Below are positions 1-6,062 of a stretch of DNA of 9,545 nt, piece after piece. The stretch spans positions 1 through 9,545 of the forward strand of contig JAMDBS010000142.1 of NCBI GenBank assembly GCA_023487325.1. The letters are read 5' to 3'. The position numbers and the translations under genes were made by a program. The notes under the pieces were generated by a model. That model made no database searches, was not told the origin of the DNA, and saw only the letters and a program-made list of their open reading frames with translations. Every line of letters begins with the position of its first letter. Within the stretch, counting starts at the first letter, position 1. Source of the stretch: Patescibacteria group bacterium. Its GTDB lineage: Bacteria > Patescibacteria > UBA1384 > JAMDBS01.

Positions 1-29
1 GAACGATATAGCAATTATTTAGGCTTAAA
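1..29. repeat. Inverted copy of 391-419 at window edge
   Basis: The first 29 bases are the exact reverse complement of positions 391-419, which lie inside the rodZ-like gene. Position 30 no longer matches. A perfect 29-base inverted match sitting exactly at the edge suggests a fold-back chimera from assembly or amplification, not a natural repeat. It supplies the last codons (Phe-Lys-Pro-Lys-stop) of the gene at 15-617. The match may continue to the left of the window. Confidence 0.85.
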
Positions 30-617
30 ATACCCTTCCGGATCAATCGAAATTGGCTGATTATTGATTGACAAACTCGCACTGGAGTCGGTTTTGCCTT
101 CAATAATGATCTTATCCATCGAAACAACTATTTCATTTTCTGGATTTTTGATTTCTAATTCAGGAGCGGCGGCAAAAGATTTCACCTGAAACCAAACGTA
201 ACCTAATAAACTCACAATGATTATCGCAACTGTTATAGCTAAAATCGTTTGTCCACTTAATGTTATAGATTTTTTCTCTTTAAATTTTTGCCAGTTTTCT
301 AAGGTGAAAGGCGAAGAAGACGGGGCAGCCTTTTTAATCAGTTTATGGATCTTCATTTCTGATTTATAGTTCGCTAATAATTCTGCTGTATTTAAGCCTA
401 AATAATTGCTATATCGTTCCAAAAAACCAAAAGCGTAAACTTCCGCTGGAAATTCACTAAAATTATTTTCTTCTAGTGCAGAAATATATTTTAGCCTAAT
501 TTTAGTTTCCTGCTCAGCCCGCTCGAGAGAAATATTTCTCTTTTTGCGGCTTGATTTAAGAATCTGCCCAATGGTTTTTTTGGTTCGAATTGTTTTCTTG
601 GTAAAAAATAAAGCCAA
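15..617 (-). CDS. RodZ-like HTH membrane protein, C-terminus artificially truncated
   Basis: This is a RodZ-type cell-shape or cytoskeleton-linked protein. Residues about 14-75 form a Cro/RodZ-type helix-turn-helix (GQILKSSRKKRNISLERAEQ followed by TKIRLKYISALEENNFSEFP and a YAFGFLERYSNYLGL segment). A basic linker follows, then one membrane helix at about 122-143, then the start of an extracytoplasmic Ig-like or glucodextranase-B-like domain (from about 152; INNQPISIDPEGYF). That domain normally continues for 30 or more residues, but here it stops at once. The last four residues and the stop codon come from the inverted copy at 1-29, so the real protein is longer. The start is TTG at 617, chosen because AAAGGAGG lies about 5 bases upstream. 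It is downstream of ftsK on the same strand, and the two may be co-transcribed. The RodZ family call is firm; the exact role is inferred. Confidence 0.8.
   Translation of the reverse strand: MALFFTKKTIRTKKTIGQILKSSRKKRNISLERAEQETKIRLKYISALEENNFSEFPAEVYAFGFLERYSNYLGLNTAELLANYKSEMKIHKLIKKAAPSSSPFTLENWQKFKEKKSITLSGQTILAITVAIIIVSLLGYVWFQVKSFAAAPELEIKNPENEIVVSMDKIIIEGKTDSSASLSINNQPISIDPEGYFKPK
391..419. repeat. Source copy of the edge inverted repeat
   Basis: This in-gene segment encodes part of the conserved LGLNTAELL-type stretch of the RodZ-like HTH region. It is matched exactly, in reverse complement, by positions 1-29. Being within a conserved domain, it is the original copy and the edge copy is the derived one. 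Confidence 0.8.
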
Positions 618-625
618 AAATCCTC

Positions 626-664
626 CTTTGCTCCAGCAAAGTCCCGAGTTAATCGAGGGACTCG
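626..664. other. Tandem hairpins in the rodZ leader
   Basis: CTTTGC (626-631) pairs with GCAAAG (636-641) around a 4-base loop. GTCCC (641-645) pairs with GGGAC (657-661). A competing stem is CGAGT (645-649) with ACTCG (660-664). Read on the minus strand, the first hairpin ends in GCAAAG and runs directly into the rodZ Shine-Dalgarno GGAGG, so it partly overlaps the ribosome site. It could modulate translation or be a REP-like palindrome. No T-tract makes it an obvious terminator. Confidence 0.5.
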
Positions 665-731
665 ACCATTCTATTTTACAGTCCTAAATTCATTATATAT
701 CATCAACAGCCAGCGTCAAATCGAACAAAAT

Positions 732-2849
732 CTAATATTGCTGGGGGTGATTCTGTCCTCCTGAATCGCTGGGATTTTGCGCAGGAAACGTCGGAAAATG
801 GTCTGGCATGCTGCTGCTTGCGTCGACTAAAACATCTCTAGGCTTAGCGCCTTCGGCTGGTCCTATTATGCCCTCTTCTTCCAATAAATCTAATAGTCGG
901 GCAGCGCGCGCATAGCCAATTCGCATTCTCCTTTGTAAAAGCGAAGCTGAGGCCTTGCCGTTTTGTATTACTAATGCCTTAGCATCTTCATATAAATCGT
1001 CGTTAATTTCACCCATTTCTCCGGCTACACCTTTTCTATTTGTTTTAAAGTTAATAATTGATTCGTCATAGACTGCCACACCTTTTTTCTTAATGAATTC
1101 TGTGACGGCCTTGATTTCTTTTTCTTGAATAAAGGCTCCCTGAATACGGCGGGGCTTAGGACAATCGGATCCAATATAGAGCATATCGCCTTTACCCAGC
1201 AATTTTTCTGCACCTGATTGATCAATTATGGTGCGCGAATCGATTTGGCTGGCCACGGCAAAAGCAAGACGAGTAGTAATATTAGCTTTAATTAGCCCAG
1301 TAATAACATCGACAGAAGGGCGTTGGGTAGCAACAATCAGGTGAATACCGACCGCGCGCGCCATCTGCGCTAAACGCACGATCGCTGCCTCTACTTCATT
1401 GGCAGCTTGTGCCATTAAATCGGCCAATTCATCAATAATTATTACAATATAAGGCATTTTTTCGTCGGGAGGATTTTGATTGTATGATTCGATATCGCGA
1501 CGGCCGGTTTCGGAAAATATCTTAAAGCGGCGCTCCATTTCCGAAACCGCCCAACGGAGCACATTAACTGTTTTGTCCACATCGGTTACTACCGGCGCTA
1601 ACAAATGCGGTATACCATTATAGAGCGTAAATTCTACGCGCTTGGGATCAACTAGAATCAAACGCATTTTCGCGGGAGAATTCTGATATAAAAAACTGGT
1701 TAGTAACGCGTGCAGACAAATTGATTTTCCCGTGCCAGTAGAACCCGCCACCAACATGTGGGGCATTTTCTTTAAATCAATAATGACCGGTTCGCCGGCA
1801 ACATTTCTACCTAAAGCAATGAGTAAATTCGATTTATTAGAAGCATGTTTGAATTCGTTTGATCCTAGCATTTCTTTTAGCGTCACAATGGCAGGAACTT
1901 TATTAGGCACCTCTATACCAACTGCCGATTTGCCAGGAATCGGCGCTTCGATTCTAATTGGGTGAGCCGCCAGCGAGAGCGCTAAATCATTAGCGCGTGC
2001 TGTAATCTGCGTTAATTTAATACCTTCCTTGGGCTTAAGTGTGTATTGAGTAACAGTTGGGCCAATATTAACATCTCCCATGTCGACATCGATACCAAAA
2101 TCGCTTAAAGTTTTTTGAATAATTTCGACATTTTTCGTAATATTGCCAGAGGTCGCTTTAATTGTTGAGCTTTCCAGTAAACTCAATGGGGGAAATTCCC
2201 AGCCTTCTTCTTTGGGCACAAAATTACCCTGATTAGCCGAAGGCATAGCAACCGGTTTTTGTTTTAGCCCAATTTTATTTTTAACCGTGGCAAACACCGA
2301 GACCTTGGTGGTTGGATTTTGAGAAATATTCTCTTCTATCGGCGCTTCCTTATATGAAGAAAGTTTATTGAATAAATTTTTAAGCGAGGTGTTAAATGCC
2401 ACTAGCAAGGAAATAACAGAGATGCCGGCTAAAATGATATAGGCAGCTAAGTTGCCGAAAATATTTTTAAATAATCCTGATATTCCGGCACCAATCAAGC
2501 CGCCGTAGGGAGAAATAAGTGAGGGAATAAATAGAAAGCATAAAATAATGCCAATAGTTGAAGAAGGTTTGAGTTTAAATTTTTCCGGATTCCACAGTGC
2601 TAAGCCAATAGCTAAAAAAACAAAGGGCAATAAATAACCGACAATACCAAATAATTGGTCGAACCAGTGCGCAAAAAATAAACCAACCTTGCCAGCGGCG
2701 GAAAAAATTGAGAGGACAAAAAACAAGCCTAAAATTATAAAAGCGACAGCAGCAATTTCTCGGCCCGTATCAGGATTAACCGACCAATCCATACCTGACC
2801 AAAATGATTCTTTTTTGTTCTTAAAATTAAATTTCTTTTTTTTGGCCAA
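732..2849 (-). CDS. ftsK: DNA translocase FtsK/SpoIIIE
   Basis: FtsK is a septum-anchored, ATP-driven DNA pump that clears chromosomes through the closing division site. At 705 residues it is a compact, complete family member. There are four predicted membrane helices at about 33-52, 66-86, 98-118 and 133-153, then a short linker (about 155-215). The alpha domain follows at about 230-330. The RecA-like beta motor has Walker A GSTGTGKS at 369-376 and Walker B IIIDELADL with D473/E474, plus the family signature VATQRPSVDVITGLIKAN near 507-523. A winged-helix gamma domain at about 615-675 (ASLLQRRMRIGYARAARLLD) would read KOPS-like polarity sites. The start is TTG at 2849, supported by GGAGG (minus strand) about 5 bases upstream. 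The end is TAG. It precedes the rodZ-like gene by 114 bases on the same strand. No defects are visible. Confidence 0.97.
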   Translation of the reverse strand: MAKKKKFNFKNKKESFWSGMDWSVNPDTGREIAAVAFIILGLFFVLSIFSAAGKVGLFFAHWFDQLFGIVGYLLPFVFLAIGLALWNPEKFKLKPSSTIGIILCFLFIPSLISPYGGLIGAGISGLFKNIFGNLAAYIILAGISVISLLVAFNTSLKNLFNKLSSYKEAPIEENISQNPTTKVSVFATVKNKIGLKQKPVAMPSANQGNFVPKEEGWEFPPLSLLESSTIKATSGNITKNVEIIQKTLSDFGIDVDMGDVNIGPTVTQYTLKPKEGIKLTQITARANDLALSLAAHPIRIEAPIPGKSAVGIEVPNKVPAIVTLKEMLGSNEFKHASNKSNLLIALGRNVAGEPVIIDLKKMPHMLVAGSTGTGKSICLHALLTSFLYQNSPAKMRLILVDPKRVEFTLYNGIPHLLAPVVTDVDKTVNVLRWAVSEMERRFKIFSETGRRDIESYNQNPPDEKMPYIVIIIDELADLMAQAANEVEAAIVRLAQMARAVGIHLIVATQRPSVDVITGLIKANITTRLAFAVASQIDSRTIIDQSGAEKLLGKGDMLYIGSDCPKPRRIQGAFIQEKEIKAVTEFIKKKGVAVYDESIINFKTNRKGVAGEMGEINDDLYEDAKALVIQNGKASASLLQRRMRIGYARAARLLDLLEEEGIIGPAEGAKPRDVLVDASSSMPDHFPTFPAQNPSDSGGQNHPQQY

Positions 2850-2885
2850 TATCCCTCCCTGTTACGAATATATACGAATTTTAAA

Positions 2886-2908
2886 CCCCACAGGGGTCCC
2901 TGCGGGAC
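2886..2908. other. Twin small palindromes upstream of ftsK
   Basis: CCCC (2886-2889) faces GGGG (2893-2896), and GTCCC (2896-2900) faces GGGAC (2904-2908) around a 3-base loop. They lie in the 168-base gap between the reverse transcriptase and ftsK. The GTCCC/GGGAC arms are the same as those at 641-661, suggesting a short dispersed palindromic element or a leader structure. No U-tract follows on either strand, so it is not a clear intrinsic terminator. Confidence 0.4.
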
Positions 2909-2982
2909 ATCTTACAAATTATTACAAATAAACCAACAACTATAGTCTAGCGTCTTTTTGTCTAATGTCTACCTTCTATTCA

Positions 2983-2988
2983 ATTATA
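2983..2988 (-). promoter_or_regulatory. Possible -10 box for ftsK
   Basis: On the minus strand a perfect TATAAT lies about 134 bases before the ftsK TTG start, in the gap after the reverse transcriptase gene. The region about 17 bases further upstream is only T-rich, with no good -35 match, so the call rests on the -10 box and the location. Confidence 0.3.
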
Positions 2989-3500
2989 CCCCATTTCTGA
3001 TTAAAAAAATAGGTGCTCTACAAACCGTTGAAAATTCCTGAGGTGATTTTTATAATCTTTTTTTTAATCTCCAAACTTCGGCAATGTTTTAAGACACCTA
3101 AATATGATTGTATGCTCTGATCGAAAGATTCTTTACTAATCACGCCTGCTTTCAGCATTTCGACCTTGGATTTAATTTTTTTAAAAATTCTTCGCTTGGT
3201 CTTTGTACGTATAATTATATGATGCGGGAAAATAACATAACCTAAAAAATCTATCCCTCGGCTCCATTGCTGTACAATCACTTTTTTATAATGTAATTGG
3301 AGCCTAAGATTTAAAGCAAGAAATTTTTGCAATTTAAATATTAATTGTTCTAAACGTTGTTTACTGTTGTGTAAAATAACAAAGTCGTCGGCATAACGAA
3401 TATAATATTTTTCTTTGAGTTCTCTTTTAATAAATTGATCGAGCGGATTTAAATAAATATTGGAAAAAATTTGACTGGTTAAATTGCCGAGCGGAATTCC

Positions 3501-3522
3501 TCTCTCTCTCTCTCTCTCTCTC
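3501..3522. repeat. (TC)11 microsatellite inside the RT gene
   Basis: Eleven uninterrupted TC units (GA on the coding strand) encode an Arg-Glu alternation just before the conserved GIPLGNLTSQ motif. The current length keeps the downstream RT frame continuous with the upstream TSYPPKSRFAKCK segment. Gain or loss of a single unit would break that frame. Such tracts are typical contingency loci in bacteria, but here this is only a possibility. Confidence 0.9.
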
Positions 3523-3545
3523 GATTTGCACTTGGCAAATCGAGA
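3519..3545. repeat. 11-bp hairpin abutting the microsatellite
   Basis: An 11-base arm (3519-3529, containing CTCGATTTGC) is the perfect reverse complement of 3535-3545, with a 5-base loop (ACTTG). It overlaps the end of the TC tract and is inside the RT coding region (residues SRFAKCKSRE). A stable fold next to a slippage-prone tract could promote length changes during replication. Confidence 0.75.
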
Positions 3546-4065
3546 TTTAGGCGGATAACTTGTAATTATTTCGGCAAGAAGAGAAAATAGATTAAGATCG
3601 AAAACTTTTTTATTGATTAAACCAAAAGTAATGTCTTATGATCGACCGAGTCAAAAAACTTTTTAATATCACATTTTAGAGCCCAAACAATTTTACTATT
3701 GTTTTTGGATAATTTCCAAGCAAATTGCTTAAGTCTTAAAATTGCTTTGTGCGTACCTTTATTCTTGCGGCTGGAGTATGAATCGAAAATAAAACTCTGG
3801 TCGAATATTGGTTCGATAACCCGCACAATCGCATGGTGGAGTACTCGGTCGCGAACTTTTGCTTTATGAATATGGCGCAGTTTCGGATCGCAAATTTTAA
3901 AAGAAATATAATTGGAATGTTCGTATGATAAATTTAGCAGCTCATTGTGCAAAGTAAAAATATTGTTTTCTAGCACTAGACCGAAGCTAATTACGTCGGC
4001 TTTTTTCTCTTTTCCAATCTTAAACTCGCGCCAGGCGGCAAATAAATTATTAAGTGATATTATCT

Positions 4066-4070
4066 GGAGG
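4066..4070 (+). promoter_or_regulatory. Ribosome binding site of avd
   Basis: GGAGG lies 8 bases before the ATG at 4079. It fixes the avd start despite the start lying inside the RT gene on the other strand. Confidence 0.75.
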
Positions 4071-4078
4071 TATAAATT

Positions 4079-4456
4079 ATGAACAACGCTTTTGCTATTA
4101 ACAAGTTTTTCGACATTTCTATTATTCATAAAACTTACAAATTCTATATCTTGCTATATTCTATCAATCAGTACTTGCCTAAAAAAGATCGTTACTCGCT
4201 TGGGTTAAAATCAGAAAATCTAACAATGGAAATTTTAGAAAAACTTTTTGACGCCAATGCAAAAAGCGGGGAAAAAAGAATGGAAATTCTCAGTGAAATA
4301 GATCTTAAACTAAAAATTTTACAAACCATTATTAGAATATGTTGGGAAGTAAAAGCATTTGATGAGAGAAAATATATCAGGTTACAAGAACCCCTACAAG
4401 AAATCGGTAAAATGCTCGGTGGTTGGATAAAAAGCACAAAAAAAGTAAAAATTTAG
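4079..4456 (+). CDS. avd: DGR accessory variability determinant (Avd), four-helix bundle
   Basis: Avd is a small basic helical-bundle protein. In characterised DGRs it forms a barrel-like oligomer that binds the reverse transcriptase and TR RNA and is needed for mutagenic cDNA synthesis. The 125 residues show the family pattern: IIHKTYKFYILLYSINQYLP with KKDRYSLGLKSENLTMEILE, then two amphipathic helices, ending in LQEIGKMLGGWIKS, the hallmark Avd C-terminus. The start ATG at 4079 has GGAGG 8 bases upstream, and the next Met is too far in (about residue 50). Its orientation is odd. It lies opposite to every other gene in the window, overlaps the first 51 bases of the RT gene head-to-head, and converges on TR, with its TAG stop (4454-4456) being the complement of the last homologous codon of TR. 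A transcript of TR plus RT would therefore contain antisense avd. The family call is confident; the orientation effect is inferred. Confidence 0.88.
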   Translation: MNNAFAINKFFDISIIHKTYKFYILLYSINQYLPKKDRYSLGLKSENLTMEILEKLFDANAKSGEKRMEILSEIDLKLKILQTIIRICWEVKAFDERKYIRLQEPLQEIGKMLGGWIKSTKKVKI

Positions 4457-4579
4457 ACTTCGGGAAAAAGAAACGCCCAAGTTGTCATTGGAATTGTCAG
4501 GCTTCCAGTTGTTGACATTGACACCATTGGCATCGAAATTGCCGACGTTGACAAGCTTGCCATCAGAGTTGCGACGTTT
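4454..4579 (-). repeat. DGR template repeat (TR)
   Basis: This non-coding template aligns to the 3' ends of both target genes in the same orientation. Over the 116-base core 4461-4576 it has 28 adenines on the minus strand. These include ten AAY codons and two AAG codons, if read in the target frame (NSDGKLVNVGNFDANGVNV and so on). AAY codons can be mutated to many residues without making a stop. The homology ends with CGA AGT CTA, where both VRs have CGC AGT CTG, the expected mark distinguishing a template-side IMH* from a target-side IMH. It lies next to avd and before RT in the minus direction. Confidence 0.96.
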
Positions 4580-4736
4580 CTTTACACTTTTCCATCTTAG
4601 CAACAGCTAGGTAATGAAATTTAATCCAAGACGCTGGCTTGTATAAATATGCGGCTCATTTTGAGCGCCAGAAAAGTGTAAGCAGTCTAAAATATTGGCA
4701 AGATGAATCCGTAAACTCATCTTATTAGCCTTACAT

Positions 4737-4764
4737 ATTATAGCACTAATTTATATCCGAGCAA
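4737..4764 (-). promoter_or_regulatory. Possible promoter for TR RNA
   Basis: Minus strand: TTGCTC (4764-4759), a 16-base spacer, then a perfect TATAAT (4742-4737). The start would lie near 4730, about 150 bases ahead of TR. The -35 match is poor (3 of 6), so the call relies on the -10 box and its useful position. Confidence 0.4.
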
Positions 4765-4793
4765 AATCGCGGGCGGGAACTAAAAGGTTCAAT

Positions 4794-4820
4794 CCGCCTT
4801 CGCCAGTTGGCGAATGGCGG
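4794..4820. other. GC-rich stem-loop just after VR1
   Basis: CCGCC pairs with GGCGG outside, TTCGCC with GGCGAA inside, with one bulged T and a 4-base loop (AGTT on the plus strand). That makes 11 paired bases in an otherwise AT-rich area. It begins 13 bases after the target stop codon. In studied DGRs a stem-loop or cruciform just downstream of the IMH stimulates retrohoming, and the position here fits. No T-tract follows on the minus strand, so it is not a standard terminator. VR2 has no equivalent. Confidence 0.65.
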
Positions 4821-4833
4821 ACAAAATACAAAG

Positions 4834-5805
4834 TTACAGACTGCGGGAAAAAGAAACGCCCAAGCCGTCAAGGGAATAGTCAGGCCTCCAGTTGTTGACA
4901 TCGACACCATCGGCATCGAAAAAGCCGACGTCGACAAGCCGGCCATCAGAGCGGCGACGCTTTGTCCAAGTATACATATTTTCTAGTAATCTTTCGCCGT
5001 TGTTTTGGTGATACATCAATAAATCATAAATGGCTTCTACGGGAGTTTGGCGGGTAAGTTTAGTAATTTCTAGTAATTCTAATTGCTCGGCGGCTTTTTG
5101 CCAATCGGAACTAATAAGAGATTCAATTTCGATTCTTTGACTTTGATATTCTTCAACTGCTTGTTGGTATTCTTCCGGTAACCCTGCTGGAAAAATCTGG
5201 TTAAGATATTCAACAATTGCATCTGTCTGCCCAAGATAATTTTTGTCGGTGGAATTAGGAATTACTTCTTTAGATGTTAGCGCCCAAGTAAATTCGGGTG
5301 TTTCATTAGTAAAAAATTCTTCATCTTTATACCAATCAGTATCGTAAAAAACTTTAGATTCGTCTGTTGCGTATTTTTCTCTAAGTAAATCATTCATCAC
5401 TTCTATAGTTAATGGCTCGCCGTCTGGCCCAGTACTTACCCGAAGAACTAAAAATTGTCCCATTTCTTTGGCTTTTTCGAGTTCGGCTGAAGAAAAGGGA
5501 ATAGAGGGAATTTTAGCGGATTCTAAGCTAATGCCGAAGGTCTTTTCTACCGCTTCTGGTCCCAAACAATCTTTACCTAAAATCTTTTCAGCTTTTTCAA
5601 TTTGTTCGGCGATTTCACCGGTTAATTTGGTTTCAGGCTTAGCAACTCTAAATAACCTCTTTAGCTCAAGTGTTTTTTGCAAAATTATTTTGTAATCTTT
5701 ATCGGTCTTGGCTTGATCTCGAAGCTGGGCAATTTCCGAAGCCAAAGCAATGCCTTGCGTTTCTTTTTCTGCCTCTTCTTGTGGTATTGGTACAAATTCA
5801 GACAT
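4834..5805 (-). CDS. DGR target protein 1, no ATPase domain
   Basis: This is a 323-residue cytosolic-type protein with no signal peptide or membrane helix. Residues 1-60 are a charged, helical N-terminus. Residues about 65-280 are clearly paralogous to residues 475-672 of the larger target at 6063-8210. Shared blocks include LGPEAVEKTFGI, IPSIPFSSAELEKAKEMGQF, LTSKEVIPNSTDKNYLGQT and ITKLTRQTPVEAIYDLL. The last 42 residues are the variable region (RSDGRLVDVGFFDADGVDV to LGVSFSRSL). This resembles the ligand-binding end of C-type-lectin or formylglycine-synthase-like DGR targets, with a fixed scaffold and variable loop positions. It lies 7 bases after the stop of the 61-residue gene, so coupled translation is likely; no strong ribosome site of its own is seen. 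The binding partner is unknown. Confidence 0.9.
   Translation of the reverse strand: MSEFVPIPQEEAEKETQGIALASEIAQLRDQAKTDKDYKIILQKTLELKRLFRVAKPETKLTGEIAEQIEKAEKILGKDCLGPEAVEKTFGISLESAKIPSIPFSSAELEKAKEMGQFLVLRVSTGPDGEPLTIEVMNDLLREKYATDESKVFYDTDWYKDEEFFTNETPEFTWALTSKEVIPNSTDKNYLGQTDAIVEYLNQIFPAGLPEEYQQAVEEYQSQRIEIESLISSDWQKAAEQLELLEITKLTRQTPVEAIYDLLMYHQNNGERLLENMYTWTKRRRSDGRLVDVGFFDADGVDVNNWRPDYSLDGLGVSFSRSL
4837..4962 (-). repeat. Variable repeat 1 (VR1)
   Basis: The core 4844-4959 aligns without gaps to TR 4461-4576 and differs at 15 positions, every one a TR adenine (for example AAC to CGC, AAG to CGG, AAT to TTT, AAT to CTT, AAC to GGC). None of the 88 non-adenine positions differs. The Asn-Asn before the conserved Trp is unchanged from TR. 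The 3' flank, including stop and 12 further bases, is identical to that of VR2 over 4822-4864. Confidence 0.96.
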
Positions 5806-5812
5806 AATATAA

Positions 5813-5998
5813 TTATTGGGAAACTAACCCCAATTTCCTTTCGACAATCTTTAAACGGTAATCAATTTCATCTGTCTTAGTAATAACTGCTCGGTTGATA
5901 TCGGCAAGATCGGAAATTTCGTTGCTTAACATAGAAATAATTCTTTTTTCTGATTTTTCTACAATTTTTTCGATTTGTTCTAAATCTTTTTTATCCAT
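5813..5998 (-). CDS. Small coiled-coil protein between the two targets
   Basis: This 61-residue, highly charged, helical protein (KKDLEQIEKIVEKSEKRI, then DEIDYRLKIVERKLGL) has heptad-like hydrophobic spacing throughout and no signal or membrane segment. The start ATG at 5998 has a strong AAGGAG about 6-7 bases upstream, so it is very likely translated. It ends 7 bases before the start of target 1. I do not recognise a family. Small coiled-coil proteins of this kind are common in CPR genomes. It may bridge or oligomerise the target proteins, which is inference from position only. Confidence 0.65.
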   Translation of the reverse strand: MDKKDLEQIEKIVEKSEKRIISMLSNEISDLADINRAVITKTDEIDYRLKIVERKLGLVSQ

Positions 5999-6062
5999 AA
6001 ATTCTCCTTTTTGTTATTATTAATTAAATTTTTTTCAAAGATTCAAATTTCAAAATACAAAG

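Larger units (their letters stand above)
3018..4129 (-). pseudogene. DGR reverse transcriptase, split by a frameshift
   Basis: This is the retroelement polymerase that copies TR RNA into adenine-mutagenised cDNA. The first frame (4129 to 3617, 170 residues) has the DGR N-terminal block (LYLQIISLNNLFAAWREF, RDRVLHHAIVRVIEPIFDQS, DSYSSRKNKGTHKA) and the first palm aspartate in DIKKFFDSVDH, then hits TAA at 3619-3617. The second frame, shifted by one base, resumes at about 3629 with GLINKKVFDLNLFSLLAEI. It carries the DGR-typical GIPLGNLTSQ (SQ motif), the catalytic YADD at 3384-3395, and the thumb/C-terminal block (RGIDFLGYVIFPHH, TKTKRRIFKKI), ending in TAG at 3018. Joined, it is about 370 residues, normal for DGR enzymes. 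One base appears to be missing near 3620-3630, and no canonical -1 slippery heptamer is present. The ATG at 4129 is the only plausible start: an in-frame TAG lies upstream and no recognisable ribosome site is seen. It could be a true pseudogene, a phase state or a sequence error. Confidence 0.9.
4580..4833. other. Structured non-coding leader of TR
   Basis: No credible gene is present in this stretch. On the minus strand it separates the stop of the VR1 target from TR and would be the 5' part of a TR RNA. Paired arms seen: TTACACTTTT (4582-4591) with AAAAGTGTAA (4672-4681), enclosing about 80 bases; GCTCA with TGAGC around a TTT loop within that span (about 4654-4666); AAGATGA (4700-4706) with TCATCTT (4717-4723); and the hairpin at 4794-4820. 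A structured TR RNA is plausible but unproven. Confidence 0.5.

Noticed and set aside
3501..3522. Repeat-length change as the cause or cure of the RT frameshift
   Set aside because: The upstream frame already stops at 3619-3617, before the tract is reached, so the tract cannot compensate.
3617..3630. Programmed -1 frameshift in RT
   Set aside because: The bases before the stop do not form an X-XXY-YYZ slippery heptamer in the correct phase, so a mutation or sequence error is more likely.
4394..4603. Minus-strand open frame of 69 residues covering TR
   Set aside because: It looks protein-like only because TR keeps the target reading frame. It lacks a ribosome site, starts at a weak TTG and runs antisense into avd.
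4794..4820. Intrinsic terminator after target 1
   Set aside because: No T-run follows the stem on the minus strand; the location fits a DGR stem-loop better.
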